Source: Paraburkholderia guartelaensis (GTDB lineage: Bacteria > Pseudomonadota > Gammaproteobacteria > Burkholderiales > Burkholderiaceae). From it: a DNA stretch of 56,584 nucleotides. The position numbers and the translations under genes were made by a program. Below are positions 25,858-36,018 of this stretch, piece after piece. The DNA is taken from the NCBI RefSeq assembly GCF_004353905.1, contig NZ_SMOD01000039.1:1-56584 (forward strand), written 5' to 3'. Numbering within the stretch: the first letter of the stretch is position 1; each line of letters opens with the position of its first letter. The notes beneath the pieces are model-generated. The model had not been told where the DNA came from and did not search any database. It saw only the letters and a program-made list of their open reading frames with translations.

Positions 25858-27252
25858 CTACTGAAGTTGTCCACCCGCGCCGACCGATAGCCTCCCGACC
25901 TGGCGGTGGTGACCGAAGCCGTAGTAAGCCGCTACCAGCACTGCAATCCAGATAGGCCCAACAATCGCGGCAATGCGCGTCTCGGGAAAATATCCGATGA
26001 ATCCAAACACTGCCGTCAAGAACAATCCAGTTGCATAGGACCCAAAGGGGAATATGATTGCGCTGCTTTTCTGCGCCGCCGTTCGGGCAGCAGCTGTTCT
26101 TCGCCGGAACCGGTCATGCGAGACCAGAATCGTGCCCCACGTCCAGATCGCTCCGAAAGTCGAAATAGACGTCAGCCAAACAAATACCTGCTTTGGCGCC
26201 AGGTAGTTCAGAAGTATCCCTGCGAACAGGCATATAACCGATAGCCAGATCGCCGGTCCAGGTACGCCATTCTGAAGGACCTTGCCGCAAATTCTCGGTG
26301 CCTGACCTTGCTGCGCCAGGTTATATGCCAGGCGCCCCATACCGTATAGATTGCTGTTGCACGATGACAAAGCGGCCGTCAATACGACAAAATTGACAAT
26401 CCCGGCAGCGGATCGGATACCAAGCTTGTCAAACGTCATTACGAACGGGCTCCCGTGCGTCCCAAGCTGATCCCATGGAAAGATCGCCATGATGACAAAC
26501 AATGCGCCCACATAAAACACCAGTACGCGCAGGAAAACAGCGTTCACTGCACGCGAGAGTGTCTTTTCGGGATTCTTCGCCTCGCCTGCGGTTACGCCAA
26601 GCATCTCAATGCCCTGGTACGCAAACATGACCATCGGCAACGCCATCAGGACACCCTTGATCCCGTTGGGCATGAATCCGTTGTGACGCCAAAGATTGGA
26701 AATTCCAGTTGGTACTCCGCCGTTTCCAATGCCGATGAAGATCATTCCTATGCCGGTGACAATGACCAGAATGATGGTCACAACCTTGACAAGCGCGAAC
26801 CAGAATTCCAGCTCTCCGAATGCCTTGACCGCAAGAAAGTTGACGACTCCCACCGAGAGAAGCGCGGCCAGCGCCCATATCCACGGGGCGACGTTCGGGA
26901 ACCAGAGCGACATATAAATCCCGACTGCTGCTGTTTCACACATCGCGGCCGCAAGTGCAGTAAGCCAATAGGTCCACCCGACCAGATACCCAGCAAGAGG
27001 TCCGATTTCGTCCTGCGCGTAGCGGCTAAACGAACCTGCGACCGGTTTGGCTACTGCCATCTCCCCCAAGGCGCGCATGATGACAAAAATCGCAGCCCCC
27101 GCAATCAGATAGCTGACCAGAATCGCCGGGCCTGCCGTGTGGATGGCGTTTGCAGATCCGAGAAACAGACCTACCCCAATTGCCGTTCCCAGCGCCATCA
27201 ACCTTAGGTGTCTCTCCTCCAGACCTCGATGTAACGATTTGTCTTGCCTCAT
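25858..27252 (-). CDS. APC-superfamily amino-acid permease (AAT family, ProY/GabP-like)
   Basis: A 464-residue inner-membrane permease with 12 hydrophobic segments. The start LHRGLEERHLRLMALGTAIGVGLFLGSANAI is the AAT-family TM1 signature with the unwound GIG-type motif (AIGVGLF). RALGEMAVAKPVAGSFSRYA covers TM2 and the consensus loop. Later segments include MFAYQGIEMLGVTAGEAKNPEKTLSRAVN. Proton-coupled uptake of an amino acid is expected; proline, GABA, alanine or aromatic specificity cannot be separated by eye. It precedes the M20 hydrolase gene on the same strand and lies downstream of dadA after a 624-bp gap. Confidence 0.92.
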   Translation of the reverse strand: MRQDKSLHRGLEERHLRLMALGTAIGVGLFLGSANAIHTAGPAILVSYLIAGAAIFVIMRALGEMAVAKPVAGSFSRYAQDEIGPLAGYLVGWTYWLTALAAAMCETAAVGIYMSLWFPNVAPWIWALAALLSVGVVNFLAVKAFGELEFWFALVKVVTIILVIVTGIGMIFIGIGNGGVPTGISNLWRHNGFMPNGIKGVLMALPMVMFAYQGIEMLGVTAGEAKNPEKTLSRAVNAVFLRVLVFYVGALFVIMAIFPWDQLGTHGSPFVMTFDKLGIRSAAGIVNFVVLTAALSSCNSNLYGMGRLAYNLAQQGQAPRICGKVLQNGVPGPAIWLSVICLFAGILLNYLAPKQVFVWLTSISTFGAIWTWGTILVSHDRFRRRTAAARTAAQKSSAIIFPFGSYATGLFLTAVFGFIGYFPETRIAAIVGPIWIAVLVAAYYGFGHHRQVGRLSVGAGGQLQ

Positions 27253-27875
27253 GAATCCAACTCCATGTTTCTACCGAAATCTTTGCTTGTTAAATCGACT
27301 GCCGCGGCAGACTCGCGTCACGTAGGAATCGATGTAGACAGTCATGCAATCCTTCGTGGCACGCCGGACTTGTACAAGTGTCGTGACGACATACACCGAC
27401 CACATATGGTCTCGACCCGCTCGCCTGAACCGCCTGTGTGCCCTGCTGCAGCATTTCGCAAGCAGAATCAGGAACGCCTACACAATCGGCACCAGCCGCA
27501 CTCGCACGATGCACGTCGTTGATATTCGGCGCACCGCTGGTCGGATACCGGGCCGCCGGGCACATCAGCCACGAAGCGCCTCCATGAAATAAACTGTCCT
27601 TGTATGAAAGGTACTTGCCTTAAGAGAAACGGAATATCCGTGTTAACCCGCCGTACGGCCGGTTGTCACCGCGTTATGTCCTGGCGGGTGCGCCTGGGCA
27701 AAATGCGAGTTCAACGACAAGGACTCGAAGTCATTAATGTTCGACGGCGAGCAAGTCAGGGCAACGCCCCTCGAATTGCGGGGCGTCGAATCATGCATTG
27801 CTGGGTGGTAGCTCGATCGGCCCGCGGTGTGGGACGCGCAAAATCGCGCGCCAAGGGCCAGCTTGTGGAGGAAGC
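27253..27875. other. Intergenic, one stem-loop, no supported gene
   Basis: ACGCCCC/GGGGCGT arms at 27764-27786 form a 7-bp stem with a 9-nt loop about 90 bp beyond the dadA stop, possibly part of its 3' end, though without a T-run. Small open frames on both strands show no homology. The permease promoter must lie in the first 200-300 bp of this stretch. Confidence 0.4.
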
Positions 27876-29141
27876 TTACGCCGGGGCAAATCCGGCGCTT
27901 GCACGCGCGCGGGAAATGACCTCTGCTACCGCTTCAGCTGTGGCAGCGGATAACGTCCAGCCCAGGTGCCCGTGTCCAGTGTTGTAGAAAACGCCTGGAA
28001 GCCTGCCCGTCCCCACCTTTGGAAGCATTGATGGCAACATCGGGCGAAGACCCGCCCATGGAATTACCCGGGACGTAGCAACCTGCGGAAAATACTGACG
28101 TGTCCACGAGGTTAGAGGAGCGATACGGTCCGCGCGGATATCCCTGTTGAACCCGTTGATTTCAGCAGTTCCTGCAACGCGGAAACGGTCAACGCCAAGT
28201 CGGCTCGTTACAATTTTCGCACTGTCGTCAAGGAGGCTGACCCAAGGGGCGCCACTTCGGCTCCCTTCGTCTTCGAGGCACACCGTGATCGAGTAACCCT
28301 TCACCGGATAGACGTTGACGTGATCACCCAGCTTCGCGGCAAATTGCCGGCTGTTGACGCCAGCGCAGACTACAACGCTGTCAAACTCGTGCCTCCGAGT
28401 ATCAGCGACATCGGAATTGTCAGGGTTCGTGTGGTCCACGATCAGTGTGAACAGGCCCGAAGAATCCCGCGTAATGGAAGAAATCGAGGCATCAAAACAA
28501 AAGTCCACCCCCATTCTGGCGCACGCATCGGCAAGACCACGCGTGAATTTATGAATGTCGCCTGTCGAGTCGGAGGGAGTGAAAAAGCCGCCGTAGAAGT
28601 CGCCCGCCATTGTCGGCTCAATCGCATGGATCTCGTTGTTTGTCACTGGGTCACGGTCAAGCCCCCCCTTTCTTAGCAACTCGTTCACTTTTTCCGCGGT
28701 GTCGAAGCTTGCCTTGTCTTTATAAATGTGCAGGATGCCACGGCGCTCGAGGTCAAACTGGATATTCTCTTTTTCCGCAATCGCAAGGAGGTTCTCCCGC
28801 GCCTGAAGCGCCAGGCGGACAGTCTCGACCGTATTCGCCTTGTAGTTCGGTATCTGGCGAAGAAACTCGAAGATCCACGAGTACTTGTGCCAGTTTGGCG
28901 CGGGATTTAGCAACAGCGGCGCATCGCGCGTCAGCATCCATCGCAAACCCTTGATTACGGTTGCAGCGCTGTTCCAGACTTCTGCGTTGCTGACAGATAG
29001 CTGCCCTCCGTTCGCAAAGGATGTTTCCATTGCGGCATAGCGATGGCGTTCGAAGACGGTTACGTCAAACCCCCGCTGGGCGAGAGCATAGGCTGTGGTT
29101 ACGCCGGTTACGCCGGCGCCAATAATGGCGATTCGATTCAT
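27876..29141 (-). CDS. dadA: D-amino-acid dehydrogenase-like FAD oxidoreductase (DadA family)
   Basis: A 421-residue flavoprotein of the DAO/DadA family. The FAD Rossmann motif is IIGAGVTGVTTAYALAQRG at the N-terminus. FERHRYAAMETSFANGGQLSVSNAE is the DadA-specific flavin loop, VCAGVNSRQFA a second FAD contact, and FYNTGHGHLGWTLSAATAEAVA the C-terminal FAD/substrate segment. DadA feeds electrons from D-amino acids to the respiratory chain. A tandem glycine riboswitch lies directly upstream, so this copy is expected to respond to glycine and may oxidise glycine, sarcosine or a glycine-linked D-amino acid. The family call is firm and the substrate is not. Confidence 0.9.
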   Translation of the reverse strand: MNRIAIIGAGVTGVTTAYALAQRGFDVTVFERHRYAAMETSFANGGQLSVSNAEVWNSAATVIKGLRWMLTRDAPLLLNPAPNWHKYSWIFEFLRQIPNYKANTVETVRLALQARENLLAIAEKENIQFDLERRGILHIYKDKASFDTAEKVNELLRKGGLDRDPVTNNEIHAIEPTMAGDFYGGFFTPSDSTGDIHKFTRGLADACARMGVDFCFDASISSITRDSSGLFTLIVDHTNPDNSDVADTRRHEFDSVVVCAGVNSRQFAAKLGDHVNVYPVKGYSITVCLEDEGSRSGAPWVSLLDDSAKIVTSRLGVDRFRVAGTAEINGFNRDIRADRIAPLTSWTRQYFPQVATSRVIPWAGLRPMLPSMLPKVGTGRLPGVFYNTGHGHLGWTLSAATAEAVAEVISRARASAGFAPA

Positions 29142-29187
29142 GTGACGATCCAGATGAGATTAAGAGCTTGCCGCAATCGGCGCTAGT

Positions 29188-29370
29188 GCCCCATCTGTCC
29201 GTGTACCTGAGAGCTTATCCCCTGACTGACTACGCAGAAAGGTCTCCTTCGGTGTGCGCGCAAGTGCGCCTCTCTCCAGATGTTCCAACGTCACGGTCCT
29301 TTTGCCTGAGAGTTTCCGGGGCGGTTGCTCCGTCGGCGTCGTTCTCCATTGCCGGATCACGATCTCTCCC
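29188..29370 (-). promoter_or_regulatory. Tandem glycine riboswitch upstream of dadA
   Basis: Read on the minus strand, aptamer 1 starts GGAGAGATCGTGATCC and has GCCGACGGAGCAA and CTCTCAGGCAAAAGGACCG, followed by the linker stem GTTGGAACATCTGGAGAG. Aptamer 2 has CACCGAAGGAG and AGCTCTCAGGTACACGGAC, then AGATGGGG. These are the hallmark conserved strings of the two glycine aptamers (gcvT motif), in the right order and spacing. The 3' end lies 47 bp before the dadA ATG, leaving room for an expression platform at the ribosome site. No strong terminator stem with a U-run was seen, so translational control is likelier. Confidence 0.93.
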
Positions 29371-29624
29371 GCGATATCTATTGCGAACTAAGCAAGACTA
29401 CACGATTGAACCACAACCGGCAACGGCACATACTTCGTTTTCCAAATCATCTACAAACGACTTGCTGCGACACACAGCCACCGATAACCGCCTGGGACAC
29501 TTCGTTTGCTTTCCGAGTGGATCTGCAGTCCCGACGACGGCTTTCGGCGTGGCACTACGGATGAGTGGATCCGCGCCGGATTCGTACAAGTACGTGACTC
29601 TGTTCGCGCACCGGAGTCGGCTGT

Positions 29625-30257
29625 CTAGACGTTCACCCGCTTACGTATACCCATCGCACGGCGCGCCTGTAGTCTCCGCACAAGTTGGGGGATCGACATC
29701 CTCTTCGCTTCGTCTGCTTCGAAGTTCAATTTCGATTTCGTGTGCGCGTCAACAATAGCGCCTAATGGTGCATCTTTTATCTGCTGATCGTAAAGTGAGA
29801 GCAGTTCTGTCGCCGCGCTGAACGCGTCGTCGTCGAGAAAGTAGCTAGCACCTCCGGCAACCTGCAGACTAAGCGCGCATAGGTGGCGGTCGACCGCTGC
29901 GAAGACTGCCACGTCCCGAATGCCAAACCCCGCTTCGTAGAGGTAAAAGCTTTCGAACATGGTTCGGACAAGCGTGCCAAGATGAAAAGCCTTGCCATGC
30001 GGACTTCGCAGCGCGACCACGCAGAGATGGTTGCGCAAAGAAATCTGAATGAACGCGGCAAGCGGTACCTGAGCGCGCGCAGTGCTGGGCGGAATACGCC
30101 TTTCCCCAGCGTGCACGAATGAAACACCTTGCATTTCAAACACCTGATTTACATTAGAACTGTTCGGACGCTGCATTCCACGCGTTCCATCCGGCACATC
30201 TAGCATCTTCGATTTCGCAGCGCCGGAGCCGAATACCACAATCCTGGAGATCGGCAC
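29625..30257 (-). CDS. Hypothetical protein, 210 aa
   Basis: Not recognised. The frame starts at GTG 30257 (ATG alternatives at 30206 and 30176) and encodes a soluble-looking protein with no signal peptide or membrane segment. The middle (about residues 75-130, SLRNHLCVVALRSPHGKAFHLGTL and FESFYLYEAGFGIRDVAVFAA) has a regular alternation of helix-like hydrophobic residues. The C-terminus (KRMSIPQLVRRLQARRAMGIRKR) is basic and could touch nucleic acid or be disordered. It faces away from the riboswitch and porin genes by about 250 bp on each side. Coding status is moderate, based on frame length and GC3 pattern only. Confidence 0.45.
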   Translation of the reverse strand: MPISRIVVFGSGAAKSKMLDVPDGTRGMQRPNSSNVNQVFEMQGVSFVHAGERRIPPSTARAQVPLAAFIQISLRNHLCVVALRSPHGKAFHLGTLVRTMFESFYLYEAGFGIRDVAVFAAVDRHLCALSLQVAGGASYFLDDDAFSAATELLSLYDQQIKDAPLGAIVDAHTKSKLNFEADEAKRMSIPQLVRRLQARRAMGIRKRVNV

Positions 30258-30508
30258 TCTAGCTAACTTTCTTTCGCGTTCCGCCCACCGTACCAGTCGT
30301 GGTTCCAGTGCGATTCACAGTGGTTGCGGAAGCCGGTATACGGACCGGCACCGCGGCGCTAAGGTTCACACCACCCACGGCCCGCTAACGGTCACTAGCA
30401 CCACCGTATGCGTGATCTCAAAACGTCTTGTTGTCCACCGCTTCTGGCAAGTCAGTTCGCCGTGCGACGCGCTGGCACCGCACGGCCTTTACCATTGCCG
30501 GGGCGGAC

Positions 30509-31669
30509 TCAGAACTTGTGGCGGATCGCCGCGCGAATCACGAACTGGTTCGCCGTCGATGAGGCATCAGCTGCGCCTGGGACATAAGCGAGATCCAGTG
30601 CGGTACCCGTTTTGTCGCCTCCCACGTGCTGATAAGCGCCTTGCAGATATACGTCAGTGCGCTTAGACAGGTTGTAATCTGCCATCAAGCCAACAGAATG
30701 GATTTTCGGGGTGGAATTGCCGGTCGATGCCTCGGCTTTTTCCAGCGTGAAAACGTACTGGATACCCGCGAAAAAGGCTGGCGTAAACTGGTACTTGAAG
30801 TTTGCCTCGAAATTCTGAAACTTCAACGCATTGAGCGTGCCATTTGTCGGCAGGATCGAACCGGAAATGTATGTCGTCGACAAAGGCTGGGTGATGTTCG
30901 TGTTCGTGTATGCGAAACCAGCCGTTGCCGAACCGAACGTATAGTTGATACCGGCACCAAAAATGCGCAGGCGCGTCGCGAGGAAATTCTCGTCGCCGCC
31001 GTTGTTGATTGCGCCGCCGGACGTCGCCGAAGGGTTGTCGGCCTGGAGGTATGCAGCCGCCAACAGTACCCCGCCATTTACGTACTGACCGCCAAAACTA
31101 TACTGACGGTTATTTGCGAACTCGGTACTGTTGCTGAAGCTGTAGGTGCCGCCGAACTGGAACCCGGCCAGGTTCGTGCTCGTATATTTGATGGTGTTGT
31201 TGACCCGGAACGAATTATCGGTATTGTCATTGTCATACGGATGGGCGAAAAGGTAGCCGGCCCAGTTACCGTTGGCAGTCGTTTGTGCCAGGTAGTCTAC
31301 GACGGAGTCGTACTGGCGGCCAAACGTCAACGCACCGTATCGATCACTGGAAAGGCCGACGAACGCCTGCCGGCCAAACATAAGACCGCCCTGGCCGAGC
31401 TTGCCGTTGTTTACGTTGAAACCGTTTTCGAGTGTGAAAATTGCCGAGAGTCCGCCACCGAGATCCTCAGCGCCTTTCAGACCCCAGCGACTACCTTGCA
31501 CGTAGCCACTCTGGAGTTCGTATACGTGACTACCGCCAACGTTGTTCGTGTAGTTGAAGCCCTCGTCGATCACGCCATACAAAGTAACGGTGCTCTGAGC
31601 ATGCGCGACTCCGGCGAATGCAAAAACCGATGCCACGGCAATCAATTTCTTTTTCAATTGGATCTCCAT
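30509..31669 (-). CDS. Gram-negative general porin (OmpC/Burkholderia type)
   Basis: A 386-residue outer-membrane porin of the 16-strand Burkholderia/Neisseria type. The signal peptide (KKKLIAVASVFAFAGVAHA) is cut before QSTVTLYGVIDEG, the canonical first strand. GSRWGLKGAEDLGGGLSAIFTLENGF is the conserved L1/strand region, GRQAFVGLSSDRYGALTFGRQYD precedes the constriction loop, and the chain ends in the outer-membrane insertion signal IRHKF with terminal Phe. ATG 31669 or TTG 31657 could start it; the latter has GGAG six nt upstream and gives the usual MKKK start. It probably supplies small polar nutrients to the neighbouring importers. Confidence 0.95.
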   Translation of the reverse strand: MEIQLKKKLIAVASVFAFAGVAHAQSTVTLYGVIDEGFNYTNNVGGSHVYELQSGYVQGSRWGLKGAEDLGGGLSAIFTLENGFNVNNGKLGQGGLMFGRQAFVGLSSDRYGALTFGRQYDSVVDYLAQTTANGNWAGYLFAHPYDNDNTDNSFRVNNTIKYTSTNLAGFQFGGTYSFSNSTEFANNRQYSFGGQYVNGGVLLAAAYLQADNPSATSGGAINNGGDENFLATRLRIFGAGINYTFGSATAGFAYTNTNITQPLSTTYISGSILPTNGTLNALKFQNFEANFKYQFTPAFFAGIQYVFTLEKAEASTGNSTPKIHSVGLMADYNLSKRTDVYLQGAYQHVGGDKTGTALDLAYVPGAADASSTANQFVIRAAIRHKF

Positions 31670-31890
31670 ACCTGTGCTGATTATTTTGGATGCTTCACTC
31701 TTTCAAACGGACCTGCCACAACTAACCGCGTGTGCTTGACATCTTCTCTGCACTACTATTTTTTAGCTAGACCGTATGTAATGTCGGCCAATCTCTACTC
31801 GTATCTTGATAGACAATTTTTCTATGACAGTAGAAACTCACAAATTCTCATCGGACGACGTACGCAATGTTCATCGGAGCTAACGTCAAG

Positions 31891-33294
31891 AGTGGTGTAC
31901 GGGCTGCATCGCGACGGTCGATTTCAAGCGGCGAGTTTCTGCTGAACCGGTCGATCGTCTTGCACCGGTTCGCCGTCCTTGAAGGGGATGCCTTCGAGCA
32001 ACAGCTTGATCTTTTCCGGACCGTTGATACGGCGCCAGGTCTTCTCCGCCTCCTCGATCAGCTTGAATGCCAGACCAAGGAAGGTCGGCCGCGACACGCA
32101 ATTACGCGTACGCGTCGTGCGATGACGTACCGTCGCGAACGTCGACTCGATCGCGTTGGTCGTGCGCAAATGCTGCCAGTGCTCGGCGGGGAAGTCGTAA
32201 AACGCCAACAGGCTCTCGCGATCCTTTTTCAGCGTCTCGGTTGCCTTCGGATATTTCGCTGCATGGATCGACACGAAACGATCGAAAGCGGCGTATGCGT
32301 CGGCGCGCGTGGCGGCCATCCAGATCGCCTGCATGTCGGCCTTCGCGCGTGCCTGTTGCGACTTGGGTAATGCATTGAGCACATTGCCCATCTTGTGGAA
32401 CCAGCAGCGCTGGCCGCGCGTGGCCGGAAACACTTCCTCCAGCGCCGCCCAGAAGCCCATCGCGCCGTCGCCGACTGCCATCAGCGGACCAGCCTGCAGG
32501 CCCCGCACCTTCAGGTCGAGCAGCAGCTCCAGCCACGAGGCCTTCGTCTCCCGATACCCGTCGCCGATCGCCACGCGCTCTTTGCTCCCGTCCGGCTTCA
32601 CGCCGATGATCACCAGCAGGCATTGGCCGTCTGAGTTCTCGCTGCGCAGGCCGGTGTGAATGCCGTCAACCCACCAATAGACGTAGCACGACTTCGACAG
32701 GTCACGCCGGCTCCACGCCGCATGCTCTTCGGCCCACTGCGCCTTCAACCGGCTCACGACATTCGCCGACAAGCCCTTGGCGTCTTCGCCCAGCAGGACA
32801 CGCAACGCTTCGCCGATATCGCCCGTCGAGACGCCCTTCAGATACAGCCACGGCAGCGCCGCGCTTACACGGGGCGACTTCCTCACGTACGGCGGGACAA
32901 TCGATGAATTGAACTTCACCCCCGATCCTGATCGATCGCGCACCTTCGGAACCCTCACCGGGATCGGCCCGGCCGCCGTCAACACCTCGCGTTCAGGCAA
33001 GTAGCCGTTGCGTACCACGGCGCGTTGCCCGTGCAGCGTCTTCACGTTCGTGAACCGTTCAAGCAGCTCTGCCAGCTCCGCTTCGATCGCTTGCTGAATC
33101 ACTTGCCGCGCCGCTTGACGGACCAATTCGTCCAGCCCGAGGCCGGCTCCCGATAGACCGACGACCGCTTTTTCCGTAAACTTGCTCATGGTGGATGGTT
33201 TTGTTGTTCGCTGGTTTCCGACTTCGACAATCAGATTCTCAGCTGAAACCTCCACCGCCTTCAATTTCCCGCCTCAACTCCCCCGTACACCACT
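31891..33294 (-). mobile_element. IS256-family insertion sequence, apparently complete
   Basis: The terminal inverted repeats begin AGTGGTGTACGGG at both ends (31891-31903 and complementary to 33282-33294) and enclose one transposase gene. The element lies between the porin promoter side and the end of the liv operon, about 50 bp past the livF stop. No matching 8-bp target duplication is visible (left flank ACGTCAAG, right flank ttccgact region), so it may have recombined after insertion. Confidence 0.8.
31924..33189 (-). CDS. IS256-family transposase
   Basis: A 421-residue transposase of the IS256/MULE type. The first part has ELLERFTNVKTLHGQRAVVRNGYLPERE and KVRDRSGSGVKFNSSIVPPYVRK. The catalytic Asp is in VYWWVDGIHTGLR, the second in PLMAVGDGAMGFWAAL, the C/H region is QRCWFHKMGNVLNALP, and the Glu is in TTNAIESTFATVRHRTTR. 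MSKFTEKAVV (ATG 33189) is taken as the start; an in-frame extension to 33264 would read through the terminal repeat region. It appears full length and potentially active. Confidence 0.93.
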   Translation of the reverse strand: MSKFTEKAVVGLSGAGLGLDELVRQAARQVIQQAIEAELAELLERFTNVKTLHGQRAVVRNGYLPEREVLTAAGPIPVRVPKVRDRSGSGVKFNSSIVPPYVRKSPRVSAALPWLYLKGVSTGDIGEALRVLLGEDAKGLSANVVSRLKAQWAEEHAAWSRRDLSKSCYVYWWVDGIHTGLRSENSDGQCLLVIIGVKPDGSKERVAIGDGYRETKASWLELLLDLKVRGLQAGPLMAVGDGAMGFWAALEEVFPATRGQRCWFHKMGNVLNALPKSQQARAKADMQAIWMAATRADAYAAFDRFVSIHAAKYPKATETLKKDRESLLAFYDFPAEHWQHLRTTNAIESTFATVRHRTTRTRNCVSRPTFLGLAFKLIEEAEKTWRRINGPEKIKLLLEGIPFKDGEPVQDDRPVQQKLAA

Positions 33295-33345
33295 TCCGAC
33301 TTTAGCTCTGTTCATCGCAGCATGGACGTGTGACGCCGATGGACG

Positions 33346-34061
<716 letters not shown>

Positions 34062-34062
<1 letters not shown>

Positions 34063-34838
34063 TAGTGAACCCCCGCACCCAGATATGCCTCGATCACCTT
34101 CGGGTCCTTCTGCACGTCATGCGGCAGCCCTTCGGAGATCACCTTGCCATAGTCGAGCACTGTCATCCGGTTGCACAGGCCCATCACCAGTTTCACGTCG
34201 TGCTCGATCAGCAGGATGGTCTTGCCATCGGCGCGGATCTTGTCGAGCAGGCGCGTGAGTTCGACCTTCTCGGTCGCGTTCATGCCGGCCGCCGGCTCGT
34301 CGAGCGCGAGCAGCTTCGGGTCGGTCGCGAGCGCGCGCGCGATTTCCAGACGGCGCTGGTGGCCGTACGAGAGATTGCGCGAGGTGTAGTCCGCGTATTG
34401 CGCGATGCCCACGTATTCGAGCAGCTCGATCGCGCGTTCCTTGATCTCGCGCTCTTCCTTGCGCTCCGCCGGAGTTTGCAGCACCGCACCGATCAGGCCG
34501 TGCTTCGTGCGCACGTGGCGGCCGACCATTACGTTTTCGAGCGCCGTCATGCCGCCGAACAGACGAATGTTCTGGAAGGTACGCGCGATGCCGGCCTTCG
34601 CCACCTGATAAACGGCGGTCGGCGTATAGGCCGTGCCATCGAGCTTGAATTCGCCCGAATCAGGCGTGTAGAGACCGGTAATCACGTTGAAGAACGTCGT
34701 CTTGCCGGCGCCGTTCGGGCCGATCAGGCCGTAGATCGTGCCTTCCTCGATCTGCAGGCCGACGTCGGACAGCGCCTGCAGGCCGCCGAAGCGCTTGTTC
34801 ACGGCTTTCACGGACAGGCGAATGGGTTTGTTGCTCAT
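34062..34838 (-). CDS. livG: Branched-chain/neutral amino-acid ABC transporter ATPase LivG
   Basis: A 258-residue LivG-type ATPase. Walker A is GPNGAGKTTFFNVITGLY, the family-typical IARTFQNIRLFGGMTALENVMVG follows, then signature LSYGHQRRLEIARAL, Walker B KLLALDEPAAGMN and the switch LLIEHDVKLVMGL. The C-terminus VQKDPKVIEAYLGAG is typical of LivG. ATG 34838 (MSNKPIRLS) is chosen; the upstream extension to 34904 overlaps livM. It sits 19 bp after livM and overlaps livF by one base. Confidence 0.95.
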
Positions 34839-34857
34839 CTCGTCTCGCTCCAATCCG

Positions 34858-36018
34858 TTATGCGCGCACCGGCGTCTTGCCCGTGCGTTTGCCAATCTTC
34901 GCAATTTTGTCTTCGTGCTTCGGCGCGGGCCACAGCCCTTCCTGGCGATACAGCATGATCAGAACCATCGCGAGTGCATACACGAGTTGACGGACCACTT
35001 CCGTGTCGACGATCTGATGACCGAAGACGAGGTTCTGCAGCGGGCCCGTCGTCGTACGCAGGAACTCGGGGAGTACAGCAAGCAGCACGGCACCGAGGAT
35101 CACGCCCGGAATATGACCCATCCCGCCCAGAACAACGCACGCCAGCACGACAATCGACTCCGACAACGTGAACGATTCCGGCGAAACGAAACCCTGAAAC
35201 GCGCCGAACATCGCACCCGAAAGACCACCGAACGAAGCGCCCATCGCGAAGGCGAGCAGCTTGACGTTACGGGTGTTGATGCCCATCGCCTTGGCTGCAA
35301 TTTCGTCCTCCCGGATCGCGGCCCACGCACGACCGATACGTGAGTGCTGCAGGCGCGTGCAGACCCAGATCACGAACAGCGCGCACAGTACGAAAACGTA
35401 GTAGTACGAGTACACCGAAGGGAACTGGAATCCAAATATCGAGTGCGTCTGCGCAAGGCTAAAGTCGCCGATGTGGATCGGATCGATGGCCGTGATACCC
35501 TTTGGGCCGTTTGTGATGTTGACCGGCCGGTCGAGGTTGTTCATGAAGATACGAACGATTTCGCCGAAGCCGAGAGTCACGATCGCGAGGTAGTCGCCGC
35601 GCAGACGCAGCGTCGGCGCGCCGAGCAGCACGCCGAAGCACGCAGCGAGCGCCATGGCGATCGGGACGATGATGAGGAACGGTACGTGCAGACCATTCGG
35701 CGCGATATGCGCAATCCATTCGAACTGCGTCGACAGCTGCGGCGACGACAGCAGCGCCGCCGTATAGGCGCCGACCGCGTAGAAGGCAATGTAGCCGAGA
35801 TCAAGCAAGCCTGCAAAGCCGACCACGACGTTCAGCCCGAGCCCTAACATCACATACAGCATCGCGAAATCGAGCACCCTGACCCAGTAGTTGCCGCCTG
35901 CTGAGCCGACGATCATCGGCGCGGCGATCACGAGCGCAGCTGTCACCACTACTGTCAAAGCAGATTTCGCAAGATGGCGCGCATCAAGGCGAGGCGTCGA
36001 TGGCTGAATGTAAGTCAT
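34858..36018 (-). CDS. livM: Branched-chain/neutral amino-acid ABC transporter permease LivM
   Basis: A 386-residue LivM permease with about eight to ten membrane segments. The conserved AMLYVMLGLGLNVVVGFAGLLDLGYIAFYAVGAYTAA is followed by LLGAPTLRLRGDYLAIVTLGFGEIVRI and the EAA-like RAWAAIREDEIAAKAMGINTRNVKLLAFAMG, with GGMGHIPGVILGA near the C-terminus. Its ATG overlaps the stop of a small upstream ORF as ATGA, indicating coupled translation. It works with LivH to form the channel. Confidence 0.95.
   Translation of the reverse strand: MTYIQPSTPRLDARHLAKSALTVVVTAALVIAAPMIVGSAGGNYWVRVLDFAMLYVMLGLGLNVVVGFAGLLDLGYIAFYAVGAYTAALLSSPQLSTQFEWIAHIAPNGLHVPFLIIVPIAMALAACFGVLLGAPTLRLRGDYLAIVTLGFGEIVRIFMNNLDRPVNITNGPKGITAIDPIHIGDFSLAQTHSIFGFQFPSVYSYYYVFVLCALFVIWVCTRLQHSRIGRAWAAIREDEIAAKAMGINTRNVKLLAFAMGASFGGLSGAMFGAFQGFVSPESFTLSESIVVLACVVLGGMGHIPGVILGAVLLAVLPEFLRTTTGPLQNLVFGHQIVDTEVVRQLVYALAMVLIMLYRQEGLWPAPKHEDKIAKIGKRTGKTPVRA

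Noticed and set aside
30626..31945. 439-codon plus-strand frame across the porin gene
   Set aside because: It is antisense to a textbook porin with signal peptide and terminal Phe; the translation has no recognisable domain.
31883..33302. Target-site duplication around the IS256 element
   Set aside because: The 8-bp flanks do not match, so no duplication is claimed.
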